A stretch of 64,000 bases of DNA from Pseudomonas sp. GD03919 (GTDB lineage Bacteria > Pseudomonadota > Gammaproteobacteria > Pseudomonadales > Pseudomonadaceae), in NCBI RefSeq assembly GCF_029814935.1, contig NZ_CP104582.1:3596001-3660000 (forward strand), given 5' to 3'. A program made the translations under genes and the position numbers. This document shows, in pieces, positions 1 to 8,305 of the stretch (position 1 is its first letter; the number at the start of each line of letters is the position of its first letter). The notes beneath the pieces are model-generated. The model worked only from the letters and a program-made list of their open reading frames with translations. It did no database searches and had not been told where the DNA came from.

Positions 1-2
1 AG

Positions 3-617
3 CAGGTACTGGTCGCCCCCGGTGACCTGACCGACGCCGAACAGGTGCGTGCCATCGGCGAACGTATCGCCCAGCAGTGGGGCGCACTCGATTGTGTGAT
101 TCTCAATGCCGGCACCTGCGAATACGTCGAGGTGCGCGAGTTCGAGGCAGCGATGATCGAGCGCGTGGTCAAGGCCAACTTGTTCTCTGCCAGCTACTGC
201 ATCGAAACCGCCTTACCGCTGCTGCGCCAGGGCAACCGTCCGCATCTGGTCGGTGTGGGCAGCTCGGTCACCTTCATGCCGCTGCCGCGTGCCGAGGCCT
301 ATGGTGCGTCCAAGGCCGCCATGCGTTACCTGCTGCAGACGCTGCGCGTCGATTTGGCCAGCGAAGGCATCGACGTCACCCTGGTCAGCCCGGGCTTCGT
401 CGACACCCCGCTGACGCAGAAGAACGACTTCCCGATGCCCATGCGCTGGCCAGTCGAGCGTGCAGCCCGGCACATCGCCGAGCGCCTGGACAAGCGCCCG
501 CATGAAATCGCTTTCCCTACTCCCTTTATTGCCATACTCAAGCTACTCGGCAGCCTGCCGAGCGGCTTGCAACTGGCCATAGGTCGCCGCCTGGCGCGTA
601 ACGAGGACAATGCATGA
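3..617 (+). CDS. SDR-family NAD(P)-dependent oxidoreductase, 5' end outside the window
   Basis: The frame is open to the left edge, so the nucleotide-binding start of the Rossmann fold is missing. The visible part has the short-chain dehydrogenase hallmarks: an LNAG segment near base 100, a GSS catalytic-serine strand, and the active-site YGASK (YxxxK) near base 300, followed by the SPGFVDTPL cofactor loop. The stop overlaps the next start by 4 bases (ATGA), so it is translationally coupled to the FAD oxidase and is the first visible gene of a five-gene operon. The substrate cannot be told; the operon context suggests a lipid intermediate, which is inference. Confidence 0.88.
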   Translation, partial: QVLVAPGDLTDAEQVRAIGERIAQQWGALDCVILNAGTCEYVEVREFEAAMIERVVKANLFSASYCIETALPLLRQGNRPHLVGVGSSVTFMPLPRAEAYGASKAAMRYLLQTLRVDLASEGIDVTLVSPGFVDTPLTQKNDFPMPMRWPVERAARHIAERLDKRPHEIAFPTPFIAILKLLGSLPSGLQLAIGRRLARNEDNA

Positions 618-1861
618 AAATCGCCATCGTCGGCAGTGGTATCGCCGGCCTGACCTGTGCCTACCTGCTCAACCGTCAGCACGACATTCAGGTGTTCGAA
701 GCCAGTGACTGGATCGGCGGCCACACCCACACCGTCGACGTAGAGGTGCAGGGCCGCAGTTATGCCATCGATACCGGCTTCATCGTCTTCAACGACTGGA
801 CCTACCCGAACTTCATCCGCCTGCTGGAGCAGCTCGGCGTCGGCTTCAAGCCCACCGAGATGAGCTTCTCGGTCAGCGACCCGGTCAGCGGTGTGGAGTA
901 CAACGGCCACGACCTCAACACCCTCTTCGCTCAGCGCAGCAACCTGCTGTCACCGGCGTTCTGGGGCATGCTGCGCGACATCCTGCGTTTCAACCGTCAG
1001 GCGCTGGACGACCTGGCCAACAACCGCATCGACGCCGACACCACCCTCGGCCAATACCTCGACAGCAATGGTTATGGCCGGCGTTTCATCGAGCACTACA
1101 TCGTGCCGATGGGCTCGGCCATCTGGTCGATGTCGCTGGCCGATATGCTCGGCTTCCCGCTGCAGTTCTTCGTGCGCTTTTGCAAGAACCATGGCCTGCT
1201 CTCGGTCAGCGACCGCCCGACCTGGCAGGTGATCGAAGGCGGCTCGCGCAGCTACGTGGCACCCTTGACCGCCAGCTTCGCCGAGCGCATCCGCCTCAAC
1301 TGCCCGGTCAGCCGCGTCGTCCGTGATCAGGATGGCGTCACCGTACACAGTGCTGCCGGTGCCGAGCGTTTCGACAAGGTGGTCTTCGCCTGCCACAGTG
1401 ACCAGGCGCTGGCGCTGCTCGAACAGCCGAGCACGCAGGAGCACGAAATCCTCGGCGCAATGCCCTACGCCAACAACGACGTGGTGTTGCATACCGACAC
1501 GCGCCTACTGCCCAAGCGCAAGTTGGCCTGGGCCAGCTGGAACTATCGCCTCGGCGGGCCAAGCGATCAGCCAGCAGCGGTCACCTATGACATGAACATC
1601 CTGCAGGGCATCGACAGCGACACCACCTTCTGCGTCAGCCTCAACCAGACGGCCGCCATCGACCCGAACAAGATTCTCGCGCGCTTCCAGTACGCCCACC
1701 CGCAGTACAGCCTGGCCGGCACCGTGGCGCAGGGGCGCTGGGAAGAATTGCTCGGCGCCCAGCACACCTACTACTGCGGCGCCTACTGGGCCAACGGCTT
1801 CCATGAAGACGGCGTGGTCAGCGCGCTGCGCGTGGCCCGTGCCTTCGGAGAGACCCTCTGA
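614..1861 (+). CDS. FAD-dependent amine-oxidase-like oxidoreductase
   Basis: A 415-residue flavoprotein. The N-terminus carries the FAD dinucleotide-binding motif GSGIAG at residues 7-12, followed by an acidic strand end (VFEAS) and the GGHTHT loop typical of the amine oxidase/phytoene-desaturase-like family. The C-terminal GAYWANGFHEDG segment matches the second FAD-contact region of this family. It overlaps the SDR gene by 4 bases and shares one base with the DUF1365 gene (TGATG). Family members next to DUF1365 and a cyclopropane-synthase-like methyltransferase are thought to act on fatty acyl chains; that role is known only by association. No truncation is seen. Confidence 0.9.
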   Translation: MKIAIVGSGIAGLTCAYLLNRQHDIQVFEASDWIGGHTHTVDVEVQGRSYAIDTGFIVFNDWTYPNFIRLLEQLGVGFKPTEMSFSVSDPVSGVEYNGHDLNTLFAQRSNLLSPAFWGMLRDILRFNRQALDDLANNRIDADTTLGQYLDSNGYGRRFIEHYIVPMGSAIWSMSLADMLGFPLQFFVRFCKNHGLLSVSDRPTWQVIEGGSRSYVAPLTASFAERIRLNCPVSRVVRDQDGVTVHSAAGAERFDKVVFACHSDQALALLEQPSTQEHEILGAMPYANNDVVLHTDTRLLPKRKLAWASWNYRLGGPSDQPAAVTYDMNILQGIDSDTTFCVSLNQTAAIDPNKILARFQYAHPQYSLAGTVAQGRWEELLGAQHTYYCGAYWANGFHEDGVVSALRVARAFGETL

Positions 1862-2661
1862 TGCACAGCGCCCTGTACAGCGGCTGGGTGCTGCATCGCC
1901 GCTTCGCCCCGCGCGCCCATGCCTTTCGCTATCGCATGGGCCTGCTGTACCTCGACCTCAGTGAGCAGGCGCAACTGTTCGCCCTGTCAACGCTGGCAGG
2001 TGCCGGCCGCTGGTCGCCCTTCGCCTTCCGCGAGAGCGACTACCTGCCCGAGTTCACCCGCCAGGGCATGGCGCTGCATGAAGCCGTGCGCAATCGCGTT
2101 GAGGAAGCACTGGGCACACGTCCGCAAGGGCGCATCTGCGTGCTGACGCAACCGCGCAGTTGGGGCCTGGCCTTCAACCCGGTGAGCATCTTCTATTGCC
2201 ATGACGCCGAGCAGCGGCTGATGGCGATTCTCTGTGAAGTCAGCAATACGCCGTGGCGCGAACGCTATCACTACGTGCTGCCGGCAGAGGGCGAAGGCCG
2301 CCACCAGGTCAGCGTCGACAAGGCCTTTCACGTTTCCCCCTTCCTGCCGCGCGAGCTGGAATACCGCATGAGTTTCAGCCCCGTGGGCGAGCGCCTCGGT
2401 GTACACATGGCCGACTGGCAAGGCGAAACCAAGATGTTCGACGCCAGCCTCAGCCTGCAACGCACAGCGCTGGACCGCACCAGCCTGCACCGCTATCTGC
2501 TCAGTTTCCCCTGGATGACCGGCAAGACCCTGGCCGCCATCTACTGGCAGGCACTGCGCCTGCTGCTCAAACGCATCCCGATTTTCGACCACAAGCCTGC
2601 ACAGGGCAGCTTTCGAGTCGCCCGCCCGCACGTCAAGGACATGCCCCATGAAGAGCTCTAG
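1861..2661 (+). CDS. DUF1365 family protein
   Basis: A 266-residue protein starting MHSALYSGWVLHRR, a typical DUF1365 opening, with the conserved NPVSIFYC and KAFHVSPF segments in the middle. No signal peptide or clear membrane segment is visible. The family is uncharacterised biochemically but recurs between an FAD oxidase and a cyclopropane-fatty-acid-synthase-like gene, as here. The start shares a base with the preceding stop, and the 3' end overlaps the next gene by 14 bases, so all members are probably made in fixed ratio. A lipid-linked role is inferred only from this neighbourhood. Confidence 0.9.
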   Translation: MHSALYSGWVLHRRFAPRAHAFRYRMGLLYLDLSEQAQLFALSTLAGAGRWSPFAFRESDYLPEFTRQGMALHEAVRNRVEEALGTRPQGRICVLTQPRSWGLAFNPVSIFYCHDAEQRLMAILCEVSNTPWRERYHYVLPAEGEGRHQVSVDKAFHVSPFLPRELEYRMSFSPVGERLGVHMADWQGETKMFDASLSLQRTALDRTSLHRYLLSFPWMTGKTLAAIYWQALRLLLKRIPIFDHKPAQGSFRVARPHVKDMPHEEL

Positions 2662-3922
2662 CCTGACCTCCACCAGAAGCCTGGTACGCAGTGGCAACGG
2701 CATTGGTGCCGGCCTGTTGCGGCGTGCCGTATTGCGCCAGCTACAGAACCTGCATCACGGCCTGCTGGTGATCCACGAAGCCGGTGACAGCCTGCACTTC
2801 GGCAACCCGCAGGCCCATCTGCGCGCCGAAATCACCGTGCATGACCCCGCCGTCTGGGGGCTGGTTGCCGGCAACGGTTCGATTGGCTCGGGTGAAGCCT
2901 ATATCCACGGCTACTGGAGCACTCCGGATCTGACGGCGGTGATCCGCATCTTCGTCGCCAACCTCGACGTGCTGGACGCCATGGAAGGTGGCCTGGCGCG
3001 TCTGGGCCAGCCGTTGATCCAGGGGCTGCACTGGCTCAATCGCAATACCCGGCAAGGTTCGCGGCGCAATATCGCCGCCCACTACGACCTGGGTAACGAC
3101 CTGTTCGAGCAGTTCCTCGACCCGACAATGATGTACTCGGCGGCTATGTTCCGCAGCGCAGACGACAGCCTGGAACAGGCGCAGCTCAACAAGCTCGAAC
3201 GCATCTGCCAGAAACTTGCCCTGCAGCCCAGCGATCACCTGCTGGAAATCGGCACCGGCTGGGGCAGCATGGCCATCTATGCCGCCACGCATTACGGTTG
3301 CAGCGTGACCACCACCACGCTGTCGCGCGAGCAGCATGCGCATACCGCACGCCGTATCCGTGAGCTGGGCCTGGAAGATCGCGTCACCCTGCTGCTGGAG
3401 GACTACCGCGACCTCCAGGGCCAGTATGACAAGCTGGTCTCCATCGAGATGATCGAAGCCGTCGGCCATCGCTTCCTGCCCACCTACTTCGAGCAATGCG
3501 CGCACCTGCTCAAGGATGACGGGCTGATGCTGCTGCAGGCCATCACCATTCGCGACCAGCGCTACGAGCAGGCCTGCAAGTCGGTGGACTTCATCCAGCG
3601 CTACATCTTCCCGGGCGGCGCCCTGCCTTCGATGCACAAGATGCTCGATGTCATCACCCGGCATACCGACTTCAACCTGCACCACATGGAAGACTTCGGC
3701 CTGCACTACGCGCGCACCCTGCGCCTGTGGCACGACAACCTGCGTCACGCGCGGCAGCGCCTGGAGCAGTTGGGCTACGACGATTACTTCTATCGCCTGT
3801 GGGAGTTCTACCTCTGCTATTGCGAAGGCGGCTTCCTCGAACGCACCATTGGCACCGCGCAATTGCTGCTGGCCAAACCGGCCGCTCGCCCTGCGCCACT
3901 GTTAGGAAACTTCGATGCCTAA
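2648..3922 (+). CDS. Cyclopropane-fatty-acyl-phospholipid synthase-like SAM methyltransferase
   Basis: A 424-residue Cfa/UfaM-type methyltransferase. The SAM-binding glycine motif (LEIGTGWGS) lies near residue 200, followed by the TTTLS strand and IEMIEAVG, which resembles the bicarbonate/lipid active-site region of CFA synthases. CYCEGGFLERTIG near the C-terminus corresponds to the conserved catalytic tail. It transfers a methyl group from SAM to an unsaturated phospholipid acyl chain. Whether the product is a cyclopropane, methyl-branched or furan precursor cannot be decided here. It overlaps DUF1365 upstream (14 bases) and DUF2878 downstream (8 bases). Related clusters in Rhodobacter and P. 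putida respond to singlet oxygen or light (from memory); the regulator would lie left of this window. Confidence 0.9.
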   Translation: MKSSSLTSTRSLVRSGNGIGAGLLRRAVLRQLQNLHHGLLVIHEAGDSLHFGNPQAHLRAEITVHDPAVWGLVAGNGSIGSGEAYIHGYWSTPDLTAVIRIFVANLDVLDAMEGGLARLGQPLIQGLHWLNRNTRQGSRRNIAAHYDLGNDLFEQFLDPTMMYSAAMFRSADDSLEQAQLNKLERICQKLALQPSDHLLEIGTGWGSMAIYAATHYGCSVTTTTLSREQHAHTARRIRELGLEDRVTLLLEDYRDLQGQYDKLVSIEMIEAVGHRFLPTYFEQCAHLLKDDGLMLLQAITIRDQRYEQACKSVDFIQRYIFPGGALPSMHKMLDVITRHTDFNLHHMEDFGLHYARTLRLWHDNLRHARQRLEQLGYDDYFYRLWEFYLCYCEGGFLERTIGTAQLLLAKPAARPAPLLGNFDA

Positions 3923-4442
3923 GTTGATCGCCAATGCCCTCCTGTTCCAGCTTGGCTGGCTGGTCTGCGTCTTCGCCGGCGATAGCCCCTGGCTGCTTGT
4001 CGTGGCGGTGATCATGGCCGTGCACCTGCTGTGGATCAGCAGTTGGGCGGCCGAAGGCAAACTGCTGCTGAGCGTGTTTCTCGCCGGCAGCGCGCTGGAC
4101 AGCTTCCTGCTCAACCTCGGTGTGTTCGACTTCGGCGAAGAGCGCCAGCTGATTCCTGTGTGGCTGGCCTTGCTCTGGCTGCTTTTGGCCAGCACGCTCA
4201 ATCACTGTCTGGCCTGGACTGCCCAGCCCTGGTGGCGAGCCAGCCTGCTGGGGGCGCTTGCCGCACCGCTGTCCTACTACGGCGGCGCGAAGATCGCGGG
4301 CGTCGAACTGCCGCTGGGCACCTGGCCAACCCTGGCGATCTTCGCGCTGGTCTGGGCCGTGGTGATGCCGGTACTGCATGGCTTCGCCAAGCTCTATCGT
4401 ACGCAATACGAGCAGAGCCTGCGCAGCCGTCGCTCGGCCTAG
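3915..4442 (+). CDS. DUF2878 integral membrane protein
   Basis: A 175-residue, very hydrophobic protein with about five predicted membrane segments, beginning MPKLIANALLFQLGW and ending in a basic cytoplasmic tail (SLRSRRSA). It matches the DUF2878 family, which commonly terminates SDR-FAD oxidase-DUF1365-methyltransferase operons. The 8-base overlap with the methyltransferase gene shows coupling. Its function is unknown; a membrane anchor or flippase-like partner for the lipid-modifying enzymes would fit but is speculation. It is the last gene before a block of REP repeats. Confidence 0.85.
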   Translation: MPKLIANALLFQLGWLVCVFAGDSPWLLVVAVIMAVHLLWISSWAAEGKLLLSVFLAGSALDSFLLNLGVFDFGEERQLIPVWLALLWLLLASTLNHCLAWTAQPWWRASLLGALAAPLSYYGGAKIAGVELPLGTWPTLAIFALVWAVVMPVLHGFAKLYRTQYEQSLRSRRSA

Positions 4443-4454
4443 CCGATAACCTCC

Positions 4455-4625
4455 GTAGGAGCGGCGCCTCGCCGCGAACCGCTTCGGCTCGGGTTCGAAA
4501 AGCTTCGCCCCGAGGCGGGGCTCCTACGACAAGCACCAATGCCCGCGCGTGTAGGAGCGGCGCCCCGCAGCGAACCAGGCGGCGCGGCCCCAACAAAACG
4601 CTTCGCCCCGGGGCGGGGCTCCTAC
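4455..4625. repeat. Two consecutive REP pairs (family A)
   Basis: Two tandem copies (4455-4527 and 4551-4625) each start GTAGGAGCGGCGCC and end GGCGGGGCTCCTAC, so each is a pair of inverted REP hairpins. The same family recurs at 24290, 36504 and 53829 and inside the 146-bp MITE. It fills most of the 273-base gap between the lipid operon and the YkgJ gene. Confidence 0.85.
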
Positions 4626-4715
4626 GGAAAGTGGCTTACGGCCTGCGGCACTGTCCGCTGCACCTTGTCAGCCCAAGCCCCCGCGTATCCACTGCATGGC
4701 GTACACTGCCACGCC

Positions 4716-5027
4716 ATGAGCCAGACCATTGCCCACACCCAACTGCCCAGCGAACCCGAGATCAGTTGCAGCACCTGCGCAGCCTGCTGTTGCCAGCTGG
4801 AAGTGATGCTGCTCGGCGACACTGGCGTGCCGCAGCGCTACATCGACACCGATGACTGGGGTGGCGAGGTCATGCGCCGCCTGGACGACGGCTGGTGCAT
4901 CGCACTCGATCGCGACACCATGCGCTGCACCATCTACGCACAACGCCCGCTGATCTGCCGCGAGTTCGAACTCGGCGCCGCCGAATGCCTGGAAGAACGG
5001 CGCGGCATTGCTCAGGCCTATCGCTAG
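4716..5027 (+). CDS. YkgJ-family cysteine cluster protein
   Basis: A 103-residue protein chosen to start at the ATG that gives MSQTIAHTQLP; an upstream in-frame start would read through REP sequence. It contains eight or more cysteines: C18, C21, C24-C26 (CSTCAACCC) and then C61, C71, C81 and C91. This is the UPF0153/YkgJ pattern (Fe-S or Zn cluster binding, presumed). The spacing CRxF...C near the C-terminus is typical. It stands alone and converges on pagL; the terminator between them has been split by a mobile element. The biochemical role is not established. Confidence 0.88.
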   Translation: MSQTIAHTQLPSEPEISCSTCAACCCQLEVMLLGDTGVPQRYIDTDDWGGEVMRRLDDGWCIALDRDTMRCTIYAQRPLICREFELGAAECLEERRGIAQAYR

Positions 5028-5056
5028 CGGAGCGCGCCACGGGCCACAGCACAATG

Positions 5057-5240
5057 AAAAAGACCGGGCTCGCCCCAATGCCGATCAGATAAGCTTGCCA
5101 AAGCGGTCTTTCGTAGGAGCCCCGCCCCGGGGCGAAGCTTTTAAATCGCGTATCGCCCTGGTTCGCGGCGGGGCGCCGCTCCTACCCATTGGCAGCGTCG
5201 ATGCTTAACTGACTGGCATTAGGGCTCGCCCGGTCTTTTT
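5057..5240. terminator. Rho-independent terminator split by a MITE
   Basis: Arms AAAAAGACCGGGC (5057-5069) and GCCCGGTCTTTTT (5228-5240) are perfect inverted repeats. Removing the 146-bp element and one copy of its target duplication leaves a 13-bp stem with a 2-base loop and T-tracts on both strands, a bidirectional terminator between the YkgJ gene and pagL. Confidence 0.85.
5076..5221 (-). mobile_element. 146-bp REP-carrying MITE, copy A
   Basis: Bounded by the perfect 10-bp target duplication GGGCTCGCCC (5066-5075 and 5222-5231). The right end reads CTTAACTGACTGGCATTA; the left end reads CAATGCCGATCAGATAAG, whose first base is C where the other copies have T. The interior is an inverted REP pair. 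It is roughly 90 percent identical to copies B and C and lies in the opposite orientation. It has no coding capacity. The ends match the IS at 36629-38055, so that transposase type is the likely mover. Confidence 0.9.
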
Positions 5241-5242
5241 AT

Positions 5243-5758
5243 TCAGAAGCTCATGCGGTAATGCACGGTGTAAGCCTCGACGCCATCGTTGGGCTTCTTG
5301 ATACCGGCATTGGAATAGTGGATGGCACGCAGACCGATTTCCTGGCCGGCGAAGCGCAGCCCCACACCCAGGCGATCCTCGAACTGGAAGGACGAGCCCA
5401 GGTCGTTGCTTTCCAGCTCGGTGCTGGAGAAGGCGGCAACACCGATGCCTGCCTCGATATAGGGACGCACGTTCTGCCCGGCGAACTCATAGACGAATAC
5501 CGGGGCGAAGGAGAGGCTGTGATTACTGGCTGTCTTGTCGCCATCCCAGAAGGTGTAGCCCAAGTCCCAATAACCGGTCAGGCGGCCGTAGCTGCTTTGC
5601 AGCCAGCTATGGTTCCAGTCCCATTGAGCGCCCAGGCGATACACCATGGTGGAGTCGCCAGTCTGACCAATGGCTGCGGTCACATCCGCAGCCTGCGCAG
5701 CGCCCAGCGTTCCGAACGTCAGGGCTGTAGCTGCAGCAAAGGCATACAACTTCTTCAT
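5243..5758 (-). CDS. pagL: Lipid A 3-O-deacylase PagL
   Basis: A 171-residue outer-membrane protein with a clear signal peptide (cleavage after AQA, residue 23) and a terminal phenylalanine expected for a beta-barrel. The catalytic residues of PagL are recognisable near the C-terminus: H147 and S149 in IHYSN, and E161 twelve residues later, the same spacing as the P. aeruginosa His-Ser-Glu triad. The enzyme removes the 3-linked acyl chain of lipid A in the outer leaflet, altering endotoxin and permeability. It is transcribed alone; its natural terminator has been interrupted by the MITE just downstream. An AT-rich 90-base leader separates it from murI. Confidence 0.9.
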   Translation of the reverse strand: MKKLYAFAAATALTFGTLGAAQAADVTAAIGQTGDSTMVYRLGAQWDWNHSWLQSSYGRLTGYWDLGYTFWDGDKTASNHSLSFAPVFVYEFAGQNVRPYIEAGIGVAAFSSTELESNDLGSSFQFEDRLGVGLRFAGQEIGLRAIHYSNAGIKKPNDGVEAYTVHYRMSF

Positions 5759-5849
5759 GAGTCATTCCTTTTATAGCGGGAGTTTTTTATCAGGCCGTGA
5801 CAAAAATATAAAACTATTCGATAACTTGAATAGCTTGAGTGGAAAAATT

Positions 5850-6641
5850 TCAATGTATCGGGAGCACGTCGGCGCGTTCACCTAACAAGATCGGCAACAC
5901 CCGGCAAAGCTGCGCCGTATTGCCACTGCTCCAGTAGCGCGTCGGCTGCGCCGCTTGCGCTGCCAGCAGGTCATGCTGCGCGAGCAACCGCTGCAACTGC
6001 CGCGCGACCGCCGCACCGGTATCGATGAGTGTCACCGACGGTGGTACCAGCTCGCCCAATAACGGGCGCAGGAAGGGATAGTGAGTGCAGCCGAGAATCA
6101 GCGTGTCGCAACCCTCGGCCAGCAGCGGCGCCACGTAACCGTGCAGCAACTCACGTGTAGCCGGTGCCTGCAACTCACCCGACTCGATGCACTCAACCAG
6201 CCCCGGGCATGGCTGGGTGACCACTCGAACGTCGTTGGCGAAGCGGTCGAGCAGCGCGGCAAATCGCGCGCTCTTCAGCGTGCCGGTAGTGGCCAGCACA
6301 CCGACCACACCACTGCGCGTGGCCGCCGCTGCCGGCTTTACCGCAGGCTCCATACCGACGATGGGCACGTGCGGATAGCGCTCGCGCAACTCGGCACCAG
6401 CCGCAGCCGTCGCCGTGTTGCAGGCTAGCACCAGCGCCTTGGCACCCTGCGCCAGCAAGTGTTCGGTAATCAGCACGCAGCGTTCGCGAATGTATTCCGG
6501 GCTTTTCTCGCCATAGGGCACATGGCCGCTGTCGGCGACGTAAAGCAGCGACTCGTTGGGCAGCAGTTGGCGAATCTCGCGCAGCACCGACAGGCCGCCG
6601 ACGCCGGAATCGAACACGCCGACCGGCGCATTACTGGGCAT
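5850..6641 (-). CDS. murI: Glutamate racemase
   Basis: A 263-residue racemase that converts L- to D-glutamate for peptidoglycan. Both catalytic cysteines are present, in ACNTATAA and LGCTHYPFL, with the N-terminal [10 protein letters not shown] signature. The start chosen gives [13 protein letters not shown]; it lies within the end of moeB (11-base overlap), so it is translationally linked. It is the last gene of the leftward hemA-prfA-prmC-moeB-murI operon, an order conserved in pseudomonads. The longer reading frame upstream has no family support. Confidence 0.95.
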   Translation of the reverse strand: MPSNAPVGVFDSGVGGLSVLREIRQLLPNESLLYVADSGHVPYGEKSPEYIRERCVLITEHLLAQGAKALVLACNTATAAAGAELRERYPHVPIVGMEPAVKPAAAATRSGVVGVLATTGTLKSARFAALLDRFANDVRVVTQPCPGLVECIESGELQAPATRELLHGYVAPLLAEGCDTLILGCTHYPFLRPLLGELVPPSVTLIDTGAAVARQLQRLLAQHDLLAAQAAQPTRYWSSGNTAQLCRVLPILLGERADVLPIH

Positions 6642-7383
6642 CGCCGCACACACCACAGGCCGGGTCGCGCTTGACCCGCAGCTCGCGAAAGCGTGTACCC
6701 AGCGCATCGATCAGCAGCAGACGACCTACCAGCGGCTCACCGAAACCGGCCAGCAGCTTGAGCGCCTCCAGCGCCTGCAGGCTGCCGACCAGCCCCACCA
6801 GAGGGCCGACCACGCCGGCCTCGCTGCAGGTCAGCTCGGCCTCGCTGCCGTGGCCATAAAGGCAGTGGTAGCAAGGACTGGCGACGTTGCGCGGATCGAA
6901 CACCGACAGCTGCCCTTCCAGGCGGATCGCCGCGCCGGATACCAGCGGCTTGCCGGCCTCGACGCACGCAGCGTTGACCGCCTCGCGGGTGGAAAAGTTG
7001 TCCGAGCAGTCCAGCACCAGATCGACGCCGCTCACCGCGGCGGCCAGCGAATCGGCATCGAGCGCCTGCCGATGCGGCACCAACGTGACCTCCGGGTTGA
7101 TCGCCGCCAGGCGCGCCATGGCCGAGTCCACCTTGGCCTGGCCGATGCTGGCGGTATCGTGGGCGATCTGCCGCTGCAGGTTGGTCAGGTCCACCGTATC
7201 GAAGTCGGCCAGATGCAGCTCGCCGACGCCGGCCGCGGCCAGGTACAGCGCCACCGGCGAGCCCAGACCGCCCAAGCCGACGATCAGCACGCGCCCCTGC
7301 TTCAGACGCAATTGGCCCTCGACATCGATCTGTTTCAACAAAATCTGCCGACTGTAGCGCAGCAGTTCGTCATCACTCAGCAT
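6631..7383 (-). CDS. moeB: Molybdopterin-synthase adenylyltransferase MoeB/HesA family
   Basis: A 250-residue E1-like enzyme. The ATP-binding motif GLGGLGSP is near residue 40, the Mg/adenylate region DCSDNFSTR near residue 130, and paired zinc-binding CxxC motifs occur in CYHCL and CGVC. It adenylates the C-terminal glycine of a MoaD/ThiS-like sulfur carrier. The start [13 protein letters not shown] is the family's usual one; a GTG four codons upstream is also possible. It begins 4 bases after the prmC stop and overlaps murI. A ThiF-like role in thiamine synthesis cannot be excluded from sequence alone. Confidence 0.9.
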   Translation of the reverse strand: MLSDDELLRYSRQILLKQIDVEGQLRLKQGRVLIVGLGGLGSPVALYLAAAGVGELHLADFDTVDLTNLQRQIAHDTASIGQAKVDSAMARLAAINPEVTLVPHRQALDADSLAAAVSGVDLVLDCSDNFSTREAVNAACVEAGKPLVSGAAIRLEGQLSVFDPRNVASPCYHCLYGHGSEAELTCSEAGVVGPLVGLVGSLQALEALKLLAGFGEPLVGRLLLIDALGTRFRELRVKRDPACGVCGDAQ

Positions 7384-7387
7384 CTGA

Positions 7388-8221
7388 TCACTCACGGTCG
7401 AAACGTCCCAGACTGATGCGTTCATGGCCTGCCAGGTCACGCCGGCTGTGTACCTCGGCGAAACCACCGGCAGCGAGTAGTGCACGCACGGCTTCGGCCT
7501 GGTCGAAGCCGTGCTCGAGCAACAACCAGCCACCTGGCAGCAAATGCGCCGGCGCAGCCTGGATGATCGCGCGGATATCGTCCAGCCCGTCGCAGCCGGC
7601 CACCAGCGCACTGCTTGGCTCGAAACGCACGTCACCCTGTGCTAGATGCTGATCATCGGCACGAATATAAGGCGGGTTGCTCAGGATCAGGGCAAAACGC
7701 TGCCCGGCCAGGGCGGAGAACCAGTGGCTATGCTGGAAACTGGCATTGTCCAGCTGCAGGCGCAGGCGATTGCGCTCAGCCAGGGCCACGGCGTCTGCGA
7801 CGCGATCCACGCCGGTTACCTGCCAGGCCGGGCGTTCGCTGGCCAGGGCCAGGGCAATGGCGCCCGTGCCAGTGCCCAGATCAAGCACGCTCAGCGGCAT
7901 AGCGGGTAGCAGCTCGAGTGCGGTTTCCACCAGCAGTTCGGTGTCCGGGCGTGGGATCAGGGTATGCGGCGCCACCTCGAGATCGAGGCTCCAGAAGCCC
8001 TGATGACCGAGGATGTAAGCGACTGGCTCACCCTGACGACGGCGCTGCAGGTTGCTCTGAAACAGGGCCAGTTGCTCGCCATCCAGCTCGCGCTCCGGCC
8101 AGGTACGCAGGTAGCTGCGCGGCTTGCCCAGGGCATCGGCGAGCAGCAGCTCGGCATCCAGCCTTGGCGTGGGCGAGTCGGGCAGGTCGGCGCTGTTGAG
8201 CAGGGATTCGATGGTGGCCAT
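7388..8221 (-). CDS. prmC: Release factor glutamine methyltransferase
   Basis: A 277-residue SAM-dependent enzyme that N5-methylates the GGQ glutamine of release factors. It has the GTGTGAIAL SAM-binding loop and the NPPY catalytic motif (LSNPPYI). It lies directly downstream of its substrate gene prfA, as in most gammaproteobacteria. The start giving MATIESLLNSADL is preferred; the longer frame begins in a palindromic repeat (8231-8281). Its substrate gene is separated from it by 84 bases that hold that repeat. Confidence 0.95.
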   Translation of the reverse strand: MATIESLLNSADLPDSPTPRLDAELLLADALGKPRSYLRTWPERELDGEQLALFQSNLQRRRQGEPVAYILGHQGFWSLDLEVAPHTLIPRPDTELLVETALELLPAMPLSVLDLGTGTGAIALALASERPAWQVTGVDRVADAVALAERNRLRLQLDNASFQHSHWFSALAGQRFALILSNPPYIRADDQHLAQGDVRFEPSSALVAGCDGLDDIRAIIQAAPAHLLPGGWLLLEHGFDQAEAVRALLAAGGFAEVHSRRDLAGHERISLGRFDRE

Positions 8222-8230
8222 GTCGTTCTC

Positions 8231-8281
8231 GTAGCCCGGATGCAATCCGGGAAGTCGGACCCCGGATTACATCCGGGCTAC
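8231..8281. repeat. Palindromic repeat, family B (GTAGCCCGGAT type)
   Basis: The inverted arms GTAGCCCGGATGCAATCCGG and its complement ending CCGGGCTAC flank a short loop. It sits between prfA and prmC within the operon. The same family occurs at 13310, 19748, 32923, 53731 and 58471, always between genes. Confidence 0.85.
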
Positions 8282-8305
8282 GGTTCTTGAGCGGCGCAGC
8301 CGCTG

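Noticed and set aside
2741..3862. Long minus-strand ORF opposite the methyltransferase gene
   Set aside because: Mirrors the codon structure of the real gene and has no recognisable domain.
4455..4625. Possible CRISPR array in the repeat cluster after the lipid operon
   Set aside because: Repeats are inverted REP pairs, only two units, with no regular spacers and no cas genes anywhere in the window.
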